From Selaginella tamariscina (Eukaryota > Streptophyta > Lycopodiopsida > Selaginellales > Selaginellaceae): a DNA stretch of 64,000 nt. A program made the position numbers and the translations under genes. A model generated the notes under the pieces. The model made no database searches and was not told where the DNA came from. It saw nothing but the letters and a program-made list of their open reading frames with translations. Positions 44,667 to 57,173 of this stretch are shown in pieces; the first letter of the stretch is position 1, and the number at the start of each line of letters is the position of its first letter. The stretch spans positions 1 to 64,000 of the forward strand of contig PUQB01000430.1 of NCBI GenBank assembly GCA_003024785.1, given 5' to 3'.

Positions 44667-46635
44667 TGTAACGTTTGCAGGTACCACAACACAGACGATT
44701 GTTATTAACTGGCCGAGCTCATGAGTAATAGGCTATTGCATGCAGCCGCATTAGTGGTGGAATGAAAGTCGGAGGGGGACACAGAGAATCGGAGGAGCCA
44801 AGGGCACTAACTGATGAGAACAACCAACCTCACAGAAGGTCGCAAGAGAGCGCATCCAGAGGTTCCACTCCTGAAAGTGGCAGCCTTACCAACCAAGGTA
44901 TAATGAGAGGGATAGGCAGCTAGAATGCCAGGAGATGATTTGCGCCTGTGCAGTGGCCAACACCCGCTCTATCAATGCTCCTAAATCTCATTGATCAAGC
45001 CAATGTAAGCACCTAACACCGTCGAGGGCGGCAAATGGACAAGCCCCCGCTTGCTTAACACCGATCCCATGTCACAAGCCAACCAGGTAACGGTGGAGCC
45101 AATGAGACTCTAGAGCCAAGGATCAGAGGGAGTGACAATGATATAGGAACACCTCGCAAATGGAATACTGGAGGACCAAGCATCAACAAAACAAGCCATA
45201 ACTTGGCCCAGGGTTGCAATGATCGTAGTCGACTTTGTGGATGACGTGCCAACCATCCCTATCCAAGTTGCGGGCTACACGATTTGCAATGTGATCATAT
45301 ACGAAGGTTTGGCCGTGAACATTATGTTGACGAAACTCCACCAGGAGTTGGGCATGCCAACCTTGAAGCCTTCTTCCTTCCATGTACGCATGGTGAACCA
45401 AGCTGAGGTGACACCTAAAGGCATCATAAGGAAAGTGGAAGTCAAGATCTAAATTGTCAAGTTCTGGATAAATGTCATTGTCCTCGACATGCACAAAAAA
45501 GGGGATTCGATCTGCTTCTAGGTCACCCCTAGCTCAGGGCACAGCATGATTAGGAACACCAGCATGTAAAATTTCGCACCGAGAAGTGACTTATGTCCGT
45601 AATAGCAAAGCAAGTTCGGGCACTTCTGCCGAAGTTCGAGTACAGGAATACTACGGGCCTGACTGGAATGGGGAATTGGGTGACAACGAAGCGGTGCCCA
45701 TCCGTGCCCATCCACCAGGCTTGTCTAGCATAGGTTAGGCAAACCCCTGCCAGGGAGAACAACACCACACAGTCAGGCGGATGGCTGCAAAGGGAACCCC
45801 CAAAGTGCAAGTTTAGAAGTACTCGTGCTAAGGATGGAATGCAGAAACATCACCCTACCGGCCTAGGGGATACCAAGATGGAACTATGTATGGGAGGACT
45901 AGGACCTCCACGATAACACTCGAATGGATTAACGCAGGATAGACAACTAGCTCAAGTCAATACAAACAGTACGAGGATCAGGAACCAAATCATCAACCAC
46001 CTTCGCAATTATGGAGGAGGATTAACATGGACGTACCATGGCCAAAGGGGAGTGTGACCAAAGCTAGGCTGACCCAAAGCTTGATATGAGACTTAGCCAC
46101 CAACAACAGTCCCACACCAACCCAAGCCTCAGCTGAGAATACTAGCAACCCTATCTAATCAAGGATCAACTACATAAGAAGGGGAGGGAGGACATCCATC
46201 GAGGATGCCTTAATTCACGAGGTCCTCGGCGCAACACATGCATGACCGACTATTGGACACCTTGGAGGGGAGAAGATAAACGAGAAGGCCCTACAGATAG
46301 GACTAAAGTGGGCCACGATCCTACAAGACACCATCATGGCAGTAAGGAGCAGCAACGACGAACAATCACCATGACAAACAGCCAACGGGAATTGCGTTGA
46401 GCTGTGCATCTACTCAAACAAAGCCATGACCAAGGTGCCTAGGACGATGCAACAACCGCAACAGGGAGCCTCTAGGGGAGTACGACATGGGTGGGGGCGG
46501 CACAGCTGGTAAGAGGGCCCCCAACTGCATGTATGGCCAACTCATAGGGTCACATGGTCCACGAGGGTGAACCGCATGCGTAAGGCACATACTACAAAGG
46601 TAATGATGGTCGGGCAGTGCCATCATTACAAATCA
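44667..46635 (+). pseudogene. Gypsy gag/protease remnant
   Basis: The plus strand starts with a Gag C-terminal finger-like block (CRYHNTDDCY, then LAELMSNRL). At 45219-45452 it carries a retropepsin-like domain (PTIPIQVAGYTICNVIIYEG, then LGMPTLKPSSF and TPKGIIRKVEVKI). The catalytic Asp-Ser/Gly-Gly is replaced (YEGLA), so it is inactive. The rest, 45460-46635, is without recognisable domain and has many stops. Confidence 0.5.
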
Positions 46636-47142
46636 AGGCACATATGCAAGTTGTAACTAAAATGGGCATGGCTATAGTCCCATTTCCTAATAATTAGCAA
46701 TTTTAGCTATTTAATTAGCATTTTCTAATATTAAAGGAATATTCTTTAGAATATATGTTTGAAAATAAAATATTCTTTAGAATATTTATTTGTATTCTAC
46801 CCTTTAATAAATTATACCATTCATTGAACAAAAATTAATAACATTATAAAAGTAGAAGGTATTAAATTATATAAATATTGCCTAATATAACAATTAAGGA
46901 AGAGCATAAGAGGTACATTATATAAATATTGATGTTGTTATTAAAATATTAATATTTAAATATAACATTATTAATTAAAAATTTGTAGTAGTAATAATAT
47001 ATATATAAAATCCTATAATAATATAGTCAATCTTCCATATCATTTTTAAATTTATATAGTTAAGTAAACAATTTGGTACTATTATTAAAGAGTTTATAAT
47101 AATTATGAATATTAAATTATAATATATAATTTTGTAATTGCT
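46636..47142. repeat. Left terminal repeat and AT-rich zone of palindromic element copy 2
   Basis: It starts CATATGCAAGTTGTAACTAA and is the inverse of 32740-33262. It is AT-rich with GGAATATTCTTTAGAATAT. It marks the left end of a second copy whose right end is not in the window. Confidence 0.7.
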
Positions 47143-50100
47143 TTAAGCTTCAGAAAACATACATTCCCTTGCAGTTTTGTTAATCGTGACTTTATCAACG
47201 CTTCTTGACATCCACCCATATCGAATGGATTTAACATTTATAAAACATGCTGGGTCTTTTTGATTGGGAGACCATGTTTTCTCTAAGCATCCATTATATC
47301 TTTCGCTCTCCTTCTCGTGTCGCCTTTTTTGTGGTTTGAACCATGCAACCTTAAACAATACTATTTTTTGTGATTACTTCAGGTGTGTCGATAATTTGAC
47401 CCATCCAAATAAGCTGATTATATGACGCATCTGGAGTAATGAGAACCATCATTAGTTTTTGAAGATCCTGGTAGTAATCAAAGTATGCTTTAGGTTTTGG
47501 TTCCTTTGTCCAACAAAGTGTGGGGCTTGCACTTTCACATCACTACTGGCTTATATGTCGTCTGTGCTCAGTGATGTCATTTCAATCTCCTCTCGCCACC
47601 TTGTTTTAGGCCAAAAAGGGTGTTGCAATTCTGTACTTGTGACAGTAGGCCCTTCCAACTCTCGAATAACAGTCTCCCAATAGTCAACCACATGCTTATA
47701 TAGTTCTGAGTAACCAGTTGCCTTATCAGAATTCTTTGGCATCGATTTTTGAACCCATGCCACATATTTTTTGATGCCATCAATAATAACCTCTTGTTCC
47801 TTGAGCTGGGCACTCAATGGAATAGGGTCTGTTGCCTTCTGGGAGAAGTGGCTTTCCATTCTCTCCACTTTTGAAGAGTATTAACCCTCTTTCGGTAATC
47901 ACTCCTGCTCTGATGGCCATAACTTGTACTGCATAATAGGTATACCATCTCGTATGGAGAAAAAGAATTGTAGCGGCACAAGGTGACCAACTAAAGAATC
48001 ACTCCCCTTTTATATACTCCTTGAGAAATTTTTTGAAGTCTGGCACCTCAGTCACAAGCAAAGCACAACTTTTTTTGGAGATGCAATTTTCAAAAAGATT
48101 CATCATATGCGGTAAGGTAAGTGCACTTGTCCTTTTTGTAGAGTTGGAGACCTTGCTGAAGAACGCATCAATATCTTCATGAGTGTGACCAACCATAAGA
48201 AAACTGAGCGTGATTGTTTCAAACACACCTTTGGCAACAAGCATTGACAAGTATGCTAGCACATATTTAGAAAATAAAAGTAAGTATGAGCTTGAGAAAC
48301 CCTTAAGTAAAATGATTTACCTATTTTTGTTCTCGCCTGCACAATTATCCATCTGTAAAAGCAAATGACGAGGAAGCTTATTTGATGTTGAGGACACATG
48401 TACACTATTTGAGCTAGATCCCTCCACTGAACCTGAACTCTCAACAGGGCCATCTATTTTTTGTGCAGGTTGCTGACAATGCCTCTCATATTCCAAGTAG
48501 CCTCAAGTGCAGACGTGTTCATGAGAGCATTATGTAAAGGTTGAAGGTGTTGTTTCTTCACTTTGAGATCACCGATAGGACTTGTCTGTGAGTGGGCTTC
48601 AAGGTTTCTGAAACACATGGCCAACGACCAATAGTGAAATTGGAGTCGCTAGACCAATGTGGAAGTGAAAAGTGTCCATATGATTCACAACCGTGTCCAT
48701 GTGTTAGCACACCTGTCAATGAAATCGGAAGTTTCATGACATTTCCAAGGCACTTTGGTGTTGCAACGAGCTTTGGAATGCTGGTCTTTGAATGATCCAT
48801 CTTGTCATGGATCAAACACAGGTACTCTGATGGGTGTGACACAGAAAGCATGCGGTATGCATAGTACTGAGACCGGCAAGTTTGTTGCGCAATCATGTGG
48901 GCCTCCATCTTCTTTTGAATGGCAGTGATCTCCACCAAGGTTTTTGCACAAGCCTCTGCAGCCTTCAATGATGTACAAGTGTCACACTTGGAAAAGCTAG
49001 AGTGTTTTACAATCTCCACATCCTTAAAATGAGTATTCCATATGTTGTGAAGGTACCAGTGCAGATTGCTTGCAGCCCCATCAAGCTGAGGCACTTGTTC
49101 ACATGTTCACACAGCTTCAATTGAGTGTAGATCGAAGGCAAAACCTTGAGATTTTCCCTGACCCCTACATTTGTGGTTCGGCATTGTGAGGCATCTTGTC
49201 TGCATTTGCTTCCACAAAAGCCTTGAGTATCTCTATGGCTGCCAATGTGAGAGCGGGTTTTGACCAAGCCAGTGTTCCCATGTACTAAGGTTCGCGCTCC
49301 ATCTAACCACTCATCCTCCGACGGTAGAACGTGGTCTTTGGGATCCCATATATACTGTACCAAGCTTTGAAGCAGATGGCCACCTTATTAAATACCATGG
49401 ATGTACTTTGATAACCTGTGTCCGAAGCCATTCCATCAATACACCCAGTTAGTGCAGCATATACAAACTCATGCCTTTGCTTTTGGGTGAGCGTACGAAA
49501 GACATGTCTACATTGGGTAATTTCATTCCGGTCTGCCATCTGACAACACTTCTTCTTGCAGCAGTCAATCGTGGAAATGCTCGTAACACTTTCGGAAGAT
49601 GTAGGATCCATCTTTATCCTCTTGCTGAAACATGTAGGGGAAGATCTGCAACCCATGAATCGCCTTTTTCTTATAATAGGACCAATGCAAGGAACCTCTT
49701 CAAATATGAGTTGTTCTTCCGGGTTGTTATTATTGAAATCCAACCCAGAATATGTTGAACCATCTTGCCGTCTTAATTCAGATGTTCGCCACCTCACAAG
49801 GGATCCAGGATGCAAAGTGCCATTAGGTGAAACCTCTGTCACAACTACACCCACGAAGTCGGACCCTAGTTTCTCTTCTGACACTGCTTCCATTAGATTT
49901 ATAGCTGTGATGATGCCTCTCCCAACCTCAATCTCATGAAGAAAGAGAATCACCTCATCCATCACAGCAGGCAAGCCATCATCTGGAAAACTCGTGCTAT
50001 TGTTTGTGACTTTGTATATTCTGTGTCAGCCTTGACTTCATTCAAATTCCACAATACATGAGAACCCTCCTCAAATTCCATTCCAGGAACCTCAACATGC

Positions 50101-50245
50101 TTGAAATGGTGTTCACCCATACGTACACCAAGATCCTTGGGCAATATTGTGACATGATGCATTATCATCTCGAACTTCCACAGTTCCAGTGCCAACTATC
50201 TCGTTGTTCCGAAGAAGACATACTTTATTTCTAGTATTATACATA
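47143..50245 (-). CDS. Putative element transposase with VGHTHEDID motif (multi-exon, frames broken)
   Basis: Minus-strand pieces in protein order: 50245-49962 (VCLLRNNEIVGTGTVE, then KDLGVRMGEHHFKHVEV), 49974-49303 (DGSTYSGLDFNN; Cys cluster CCKKKCCQ; CRHVFRTLTQKQRHEFVYA; FNKVAICFKAWYSIYGIPKT), 49363-49007, 49094-48558 (SFSKCDTC; QTCRSQYYAY; YLCLIHDKMDHSKTSIP), 48370-48322 (QMDNCAGENKNR before a GTAAATC donor), 48262-47999 (FLMVGHTHEDIDAFFSKVS) and 47868-47143. The acidic motifs D..D, DN..ENK and HTHEDID look like a RNase H-fold nuclease. The pattern is common in plant and algal mobile-element proteins lacking a firm name (possibly the DUF7869 group). Exact introns and frameshifts are unresolved. 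It reads outward to the element end, beside the palindrome array. Confidence 0.55.
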
Positions 50246-50389
50246 TTGTCCTGCACATAATAATTGTGTTATTTATATCTGTTTATGCAAATTTCTAAGA
50301 AATCATAACTGCAGTTGCTAATAATATGCATGTGCAATAATACATAATTATATAAAAATAATATCTCATGCTTTATTAATTAACTGATG
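50246..50389. other. 5' flank of the putative transposase gene
   Basis: Short AT-rich stretch between the first visible exon (acceptor-like TGTGCAG on the minus strand) and the palindrome array. A small upstream exon cannot be excluded. Confidence 0.3.
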
Positions 50390-50790
50390 GGCGGGATTAA
50401 TCCCGCCGCAGACTCTACCCCTTCAAAGTGAGTCGGCGAGATTAATCCCGCCGTCGACTCTACCCATCGGAGAGAGTCGGCGGGATTAATCCCGCTGCTT
50501 CTCTCCGACGAGGAAGTATCGGCGGCGGGATTAATCCCGTTGCCTCTCTCCGACGAGGAAGTATCGGCGGCGGGATTAATCTCGCCGCCGACTCTACCCC
50601 GTCGGAGAGAGCAACGGGATTAATCCCGCACGGGCTCCCTCCGACTAGGAAGTACCGGCGGATTAATCCCGCCGCCGGTCCTCGTATGTGAGAGTCGGCG
50701 GATTAATTCCGCCGCTAATTCCTCGACGAGGAAGAGGGGCAGGATTAATCTTGCCCACAACACTGACGACGGAGAATAGGCAGCGGGATT
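50390..50790. repeat. Palindromic satellite array, about 10 units
   Basis: Units of 43-48 bp each carry GGCGGGATTAATCCCGCC or a variant, with spacers of the type ACTCTACCCCGTCGGAGAGA or its inverse TCTCTCCGACGAGGAAGTA. The last unit is interrupted after GCGGGATT at 50790 by the chromovirus LTR. The array resumes at 58142. Confidence 0.85.
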
Positions 50791-51754
50791 TGTCAGAGTT
50801 TTTACCTGGTGCCACAAAGGCGGCTTGCCATGTGCCAACCCTGGAATCCCCTCTCTGGAAACCCCACGGAATCTGGTAAAGTAACCCGTATTAGGAACCC
50901 AACCCTTAGGAACTAAACCCTAACTGACCAAGTCCACAAACGAGACTCACCTTGTGAATCAGGATGCACGGACTGGCCGAGTTATAGGTGTTGTTCCTAG
51001 CTTGGCGCGGTTGAGGCGGCCGGAGCAAGGCCTCAACCACTAGTTTTGCGGAATGTGAACTCGAGCAATACCTTTGAGCTTGCGAGCAGGTTTTCGGACC
51101 AAGGAATCTAGCTAACTCCTTGGAAGTGACGTGCCCTTGTCTCAAAGGCAAGATCCTGTCAACGATAAGGATAGTCTAACCCTAGGGTGGGTTGTACCCC
51201 TGTCGTGTGGAAGTTTGGGCGGCACAACAGAGGGTTGCACCTTGACAACACAAGCTTAGCTTGCACCAGTAGGAGGTTAACGAGCTCTCTTTTGAACCCA
51301 GGAAGCCTCACTACATACACTCTACCTTATTTATGTGACGGACCCCCCCCCCTGTTTACCTAAATGAGTAAGTGGGCTGGCACAAAAATGCAGCCCTTAG
51401 AGAAAATGGTTGTCCTAACCTAACCCTAAACCTAACCCTAGGGGGGGTATTAGGGAGTGGGGTTAGGGAAACCCTAGGGTTAGGTCAACCCTAGGGGTGT
51501 CCCTAACCCTTTTTGACAAGCTATATTTAACCGAAAACCTACGTCAAACTGGGGAGAGTTTTCTAGAGGGTAAGTACTACCTTCGCATAGAGTTTCTCGA
51601 GGTACCTAGTGACAGCCGGCCGAACTACCCCTAAACACCTAAGTGCACTAAGCGGGGCTGTTTCTCACTACAACTAGGGTTCGCCACACAACTCGGTAGG
51701 TAACAACAGTCAAACCCCAAAGTAAAGGGTCGAGTCATAGTAAAAACTATGACA
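50791..51754 (-). repeat. 3' LTR of chromovirus
   Basis: TGTCAGAGTT to ACTATGACA, 964 bp. In the sense of the element it begins with the hairpin TGTCATAGTTTTTACTATGA. It contains AACCCTAGGGTTAGG-like stretches. Confidence 0.92.
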
Positions 51755-51768
51755 CACTCCCCGCCTTT
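51755..51768 (-). promoter_or_regulatory. Polypurine tract
   Basis: On the minus strand AAAGGCGGGGAGTG sits directly before the 3' LTR, the usual position of the plus-strand primer. The same sequence occurs at 1771-1784 in the LARD-like element. Confidence 0.7.
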
Positions 51769-52149
51769 GAAAATGTCAACGTCCTCGTTAACGTCCAACT
51801 CCAAGACTAGATAATGTTAGAAAAATTAACCAAAACTAACATATCACTCTATGTGGAGTCAGCCAAAAGTTCACATAAGTTTTATTACCCCCCTTGCATT
51901 ACGCGAAACCAAGTACTTCAGAACCGTCGTTCACTGAGTCGTAAACCCAGCTGCCGGAGGCACCACCTGCGACATGAAGTCATTTGGAGACCTTTTTGCA
52001 CGTCTGCAAAGTCTGTCACCCGACGCACACAACACTAGTTAATTTCTTTATTTAACTAGAATTTATATAGGAGGCCTCTAGTTAGTGTTGTTGCCGGCCC
52101 CTTGGTTAATAAGAAATAAAGACTTGCTTTATTCCTTATCATCATTACT

Positions 52150-52600
52150 AACAGTTTGAGACCTTGCCTCAAACTCCTTCACTATCTCCATCGCGTTCTA
52201 TAGAATATCCAATGGTTCCCATGTCGACTCGCATGCCGGGTAACCCTTCCACTTGACAAGAGTATTCTCGTTTACGTGTTCGCGTCCCTCGGCGTTTAAT
52301 ATCCTTTGCATCTAATATCGACTCAACTTCGAACTCCTTCATATCGCCGACCAGCTCAGGAAGCGGACGTAAGCTTTCATATCTCTGCGGATGTTTCTCA
52401 TCTTTGTGAAATGGCTCGAGTAAATTGACATGAAACACATTGTGTATTGTTCCCAATTCCGGAGGAAGATCTAACTCATAAGCCACTTTCCCTACTTGCT
52501 TCACCACCTTGTATGGACCTATGTAGTGCGATAGAAATTTCCTCGAAAGAGTCGTTGGAACCTTCAGGTTTTTGGTACTCAACAATACATATCCCCAACC
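52150..52600 (-). pseudogene. Integrase C-terminus with chromodomain
   Basis: The minus frame 52585-52169 gives KFLSHYIGPYKVVKQVGKVA and HNVFHVNLLEPFHKD (the GPY/F module), then EFEVESILDAKDIKRRGT, the start of a chromodomain. A frame break near 52260 scrambles the conserved W-K-G-Y part, which can be seen in another frame. Chromodomains steer integration to particular histone marks in this retroelement clade. Confidence 0.75.
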
Positions 52601-53960
52601 TGATACTCTACATCCCGCCGATGTTTATCGTACTGCTGACGATACCTTTCCTGAGCTGCAGCCATCGCTTGACGAGCAGCTTCCCATGTTCGATACAATT
52701 GTCCCGTGAACTCTGCTACAGATGGAACTCGATTGCTATCGTCTTTCGGTAACACCATACTCTGAGGAATACCACCCTTTATTCCCAGTTAACACTTCCA
52801 TCGGGCTACTCCGATTGCAGTGTGCATCGAGTTTTGTAACATATTCTCAGCCATATCTAAGTGTTCAGCCCAATCAAGTGATCACCTTGAACATAGCATC
52901 TGAGATAGTCCTCGACTTGTCGTTTACCCTCTCCGTCTGACCATCCGTTTGTGGATGATAAGCCGTACTAAACCTCAGCATCGTCCCAAATTGCTTTGAA
53001 CACAACGTTCCCCAAAACTTGCCAGTAAATCGAGGATCCCGGTCTAAGATCATCGTTTTCGTAGCCCTCGCACTCTTACGACTTCGTGGAAGACAACTTT
53101 GCTGCTTGTTTTGTATTCACTGTCTCTACAGTTGGAATGAATGAGCAACCTTTGAAAATCGATCGACCACCACCATAAGAGCATTGAAACCACAAGTTTT
53201 GGCAATCCCATGATAAAGTCCAAAGTAACACTTTGAAATGGCCGCTCTGGAATCGGTATACATTGTAACTTCCAGCTCGTTTTGCGAACGACTTTTCACT
53301 TTTTGACATGTGGGGCATGTCTGACATACTTGGCAACATCGTCTATCATACCCGGCCAATAGAATCCCTGTTTCAACAAAGCCAACGTCTGTGCCTTCCA
53401 CCATGCCCTGCCAAGGAACGTCGTGATGCTCTCTTAATAGCCTCTCCCCCATGTCCCTTCTGGAACATAGAGTCTCTTTTCTTTATAATAAAGAACTCTA
53501 TCTCGTATTGCAAAATGGGCCTGTTTGAGTGCATCCATTCGACTTTCTATTCCTGCTGGAATATTACCATCTCTTCGTAATTGATGAATTGTTCCTCTTT
53601 GCCACCAGGCTCAAAGCTTCCTTGGCAAACTTGTCTTGAGGATACGCCGTCACAAATTCATCCACCAAAGTTGACACGGGTGCTGCACATAATACGAAAG
53701 ATGACCCTTTCTACTGAGTGCATCAGCTACCACATTGTCCTTTCCCGCCTTATGTCTGATTTCAGGCTGAAATCGTGTCAACTTCTGCTACCATCTAGCA
53801 TACTTGGTGATAGCTTCGGCTGCGTTTCAAAATATCTTAGAGTTAACTATCTGTCCAAACCACAGTGCCATGACTTGGAAGATAATGACGCCAATACTCC
53901 AAGGAAGCAACAATAGCATACATCTCCTTTTCGTGGGTAGGCCATCGAGTTTGCGCGGCA
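52600..53960 (-). pseudogene. Chromovirus integrase core and RNase H (frameshifted)
   Basis: Minus frames in pieces: a zinc-binding-type block (CCQVCQTCPTCQKVKSRS), the catalytic core (NALMVVVDRFSKVAHS at 53190-53130), and upstream RNase H remnants to about 53960. At least four frame changes separate them. The order RT-RNase H-integrase is kept. Confidence 0.65.
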
Positions 53961-54042
53961 TCTAACTTCTTCGAGAAGAAGGACACTGGATGTCCTTTTT
54001 GTTGCAATACACCACCAATTGCAAAGTCGGAAGCGTCACATT

Positions 54043-54960
54043 CTACTTCAAAGGATCTTCAAAGATGGGCAACTGCAAAACTGGCTCAGAAGAGATAGCC
54101 TCTTTGAGTTTGACGAATGCACGTTGGCACTCTGGAGTCCAATGCCATGGAATGTTCTTCGTAAGATCTGTCAATGGGGCTATTTCTGAGTAACCCTTTA
54201 TGAATCTTCGGTAATACCCTGTCAGACCAAGAAATGATCTAACTTCATGCACGTCTTTTAAGGTCATCCACTCAGTAATAGCTTGAATTTTCTTTGGGTC
54301 CATGGCAACCTCCCCACCTGAGATCAAGTGTCCCAAGAAATCTATCTTGGTTTGACCAAATGCGCACTTGCTTTCTTTAGCATACAACTGGTTCTCTCTC
54401 AACCTCTGAAACACTTTTTCTAAGTGTTCCACATGTTCTTCAATTGTCGAACTGAAAACCAGAATGTCATCAATATACACCACCACGAACTCGTCTAGAT
54501 AGTCTCTAAACACATCATCCATCATTGTGCAAAAAGTTGCTGGAGCATTGCACAACCCGAATGGCAAGACTAGAAACTCAAATGATCCATAACGCGTTCG
54601 AAAAGCGGTCTTCTCAATGTCATTCTCTGCTACCCGAATCTGATGGTACCAGACCTCAAGTCTATTCTTGAAAAACTTTGCTTTTGATAGTCTATCAAAC
54701 AAGTCGTCCACTCGCGGAAGAGGATACTTGTTTTTGATAGTTATCGCGTTCAGTGCTCGATAGTCCACACACATTCGCATCGTACCATCCTTTTTCATTA
54801 CAAACAAGATCGGTGCACCATATGGTGATCGACTAGGTCGAATGTGTCCTCGACCAACCAATTCCGTCAGCTGTCTCTTCAATTCAATCAACTCTTGAGG
54901 ATTTAACCGATATGGGGCTCTTGCCGGTGGAGACGAACCGGCAAAACCTCTATTCTGTGG
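54043..54960 (-). CDS. Chromovirus reverse transcriptase
   Basis: The open frame (282 aa from the first Met at 54891; open upstream to about 54955) covers the [78 protein letters not shown], the catalytic [13 protein letters not shown], and [16 protein letters not shown] to [16 protein letters not shown]. Block A, which should hold the first catalytic Asp, reads [15 protein letters not shown]. The codons for I-D-L-R-S-G lie one frame over between two small indels (near 54652-54675). As written, the enzyme lacks that Asp. Confidence 0.85.
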   Translation of the reverse strand, partial: PQNRGFAGSSPPARAPYRLNPQELIELKRQLTELVGRGHIRPSRSPYGAPILFVMKKDGTMRMCVDYRALNAITIKNKYPLPRVDDLFDRLSKAKFFKNRLEVWYHQIRVAENDIEKTAFRTRYGSFEFLVLPFGLCNAPATFCTMMDDVFRDYLDEFVVVYIDDILVFSSTIEEHVEHLEKVFQRLRENQLYAKESKCAFGQTKIDFLGHLISGGEVAMDPKKIQAITEWMTLKDVHEVRSFLGLTGYYRRFIKGYSEIAPLTDLTKNIPWHWTPECQRAFVKLKEAISSEPVLQLPIFEDPLK

Positions 54961-55146
54961 TCCACAGCTCGACGTGGAGGTAACTCAGGCGGCAAATCTT
55001 CCGGTAACACATCCCTAAACATGTTCAAGACTTCCAAAATAGGTTCGGAACATGTTCTTGACCATCTCCTATTTTGACTTCACCAGTATCCAAAACCATT
55101 GCAAGAAACACACGTTCCCGATGTCTAACTGCTTTACGCAACTGAG

Positions 55147-56870
55147 TCAAGGTAAGGAACATAGGATTCCAATCCTATCAGTTAGCGTTTCCATTCTGAG
55201 CGTCGTTTTTCTAATGGCTTCTTTATCTGCTGCAAGCGTGATTCGATTATCTCCGGAACCCCTCATTTCGATTACATGTTTATGGAACCATTCCATACCC
55301 AGAACAAAGTCAAACCCCGTCATATTCAAGACAACTAAGTCTAGCTTAGCCTTCCAATCTTTGATTTGGACAGGAACTGCCCTTGCTATATTATTAGTAT
55401 TTTGAGAACCTTTGCCAAAATTGATCTTTATTTCACACATCTTTATTACATCCAAATTCAATCGACGAGCTAGACTAGTCGATATGAAGTTGTATGTTGC
55501 TCCAGTATCGATCATCATTCGGACTCGGTCCCCTCGTATCCTTCCTGTCAAATATAGCAAAGGGTCAGTTTTGTCTTGAATAGCGAATAAGGCAGGTTGT
55601 GTCTGGCACAACATTACCTCTTCTGACTCATCTTCCGGATCTTCAAGCGTTTCTGGTTCAGCAACTTCCTCTTCTACCATCGCCTTGAAATGTCCTGATT
55701 GTTGTGAGGGTGCCGGACACTCTTTAGCAAAATGACCAGGCTTGTTACAATTATAACATTTCACGACCCCGCCTGCGGAACGCGGGGGAGCAGACTTTGG
55801 AGCCGATCCTTTGGTCTGCTGAGGAGGTGGTAACGCCAATGGTTTCCGAAATCCGGTGGGTCTTGATGTGTCCGAAAACTTGGAACTGCCAACAAAGGGA
55901 CTTGCACTTCGAATTGATGGCGATTGATCTGGTCGCCTATCAAACCTTCTGAACCCAGACTTTGGAGGAAACCTCCTTGGTTTAGGTTTTGCTTCCTCCC
56001 CTTTGTACAAGTCTTCTAACGACATGCCATAAGCAACCTTTTGAGCTGCCTCTTGACATTCCCGATAGCTTGTGGGCTTGTACCTTAAGATCTCCCTTCG
56101 CGTTTTCTCATTCAAGCTAGCCATGAAGCAACTTCGAGCTTCATCATCGCTCATATTTGGCACCAATCGCCGTACACTTTCGAATCGATAAACGTGGTCC
56201 ATAGGACTTCCCCGAACTCCCTGTTGACAAAGTGCCAGGTCAGCACGCAATCGCAAACCGAGATCATCCGGCATATACTGCTTTTTGATCTCCTTTTTCA
56301 TGTGCTTCCAGCTGTTTCGGTATCCACGTTCACCTTCAACAATTCGCCACCAAGTCTTAGCTTCTTCTTTAAGAAACTGCTTAGCACATGCAACCTTTTC
56401 TGTCTTTCTCACGGAAGCAGCCTCGAAATAGCTTTCCATATCATACAACCAGTCATCCAAAACCTTGTAATCCTTTGAACCCATGAAATTCGAAGGCTTT
56501 ACCGGTTTGAATTTACTGGGACCTCCACCAACTACTTCCGTCGAAGAATCTGATTCAGAGGAACCTGACTCTGAGTCATGCTTCTTTTCTTTTTCCGTGT
56601 GTCTGGTTGCGGAACGTCTGGCACTGCCGTATTCGTTGGAATCCGAACGGCAACATTATCGATTCTGTCATTCAATCCCAAGACATCCCCTCGAAGTTCG
56701 TTTAGGGCATCCATCATTATTTCACGCCAACCAGGTCGCTGCCTAGCCCTAGGGGGTCGACCTGGATCAGCTTCATCCATCTCCTCATTTTGAGCCTCTG
56801 CGACAGCCCTCTCTGCCTCAGGCTCCGGTTGCTTTCTTTTGCTCATCGTATTGAACCCTAGTTTCAACAC
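55147..56870 (-). CDS. Chromovirus Gag-protease (one frame break)
   Basis: Gag begins near 56870/56846 (MSKRKQPEPEAERA) and runs to about 56585, where one base is missing compared with the truncated copy at 42350. The main frame then continues from about 56580 through 56484-55147. It contains the capsid (KVLDDWLYDMESYFEAA, EAKTWWRIVEGE), a CCHC zinc knuckle CYNCNKPGHFAKEC (about 55760-55720), an acidic linker, and a retropepsin with MMIDTGATYNFIS and FDFVLGMEWFHKH. It ends at a stop at 55147, so RT would need a frameshift or stop bypass, or the stop is damage. Confidence 0.85.
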
Positions 56871-57154
56871 TCGGAGAATATGCTCGGAATATTCCCAATG
56901 TTAAGTTGGAAACACCCTGCACAGGTTGTACACCCACACACATCAGCTTGAACTAGCATAAGACTTTCGGACATACCTAGAATCTCACGCCGACTCACTG
57001 AGCAAGTGTTCTCCGAGGTTTGACAACTCACAGGATCAAACTCTCTGCGCAGAATACAGACATGTTAACCAAAGCGATAGAGTAGATCAAGAATTTAGAG
57101 TTATCTAAACATTGAAACACTCTATGACTTAAGGTAGTCCTACTGACCGCAGAG

Positions 57155-57173
57155 AACTTGCTCCGATACCAAT
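57155..57173 (-). promoter_or_regulatory. Primer-binding site
   Basis: On the minus strand TTGGTATCGGAGCAAGTTC starts directly inside the 5' LTR. It resembles the initiator-Met tRNA complement TGGTATCAGAGC used by many plant LTR elements. The same site is present at 42921-42939. Confidence 0.8.
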
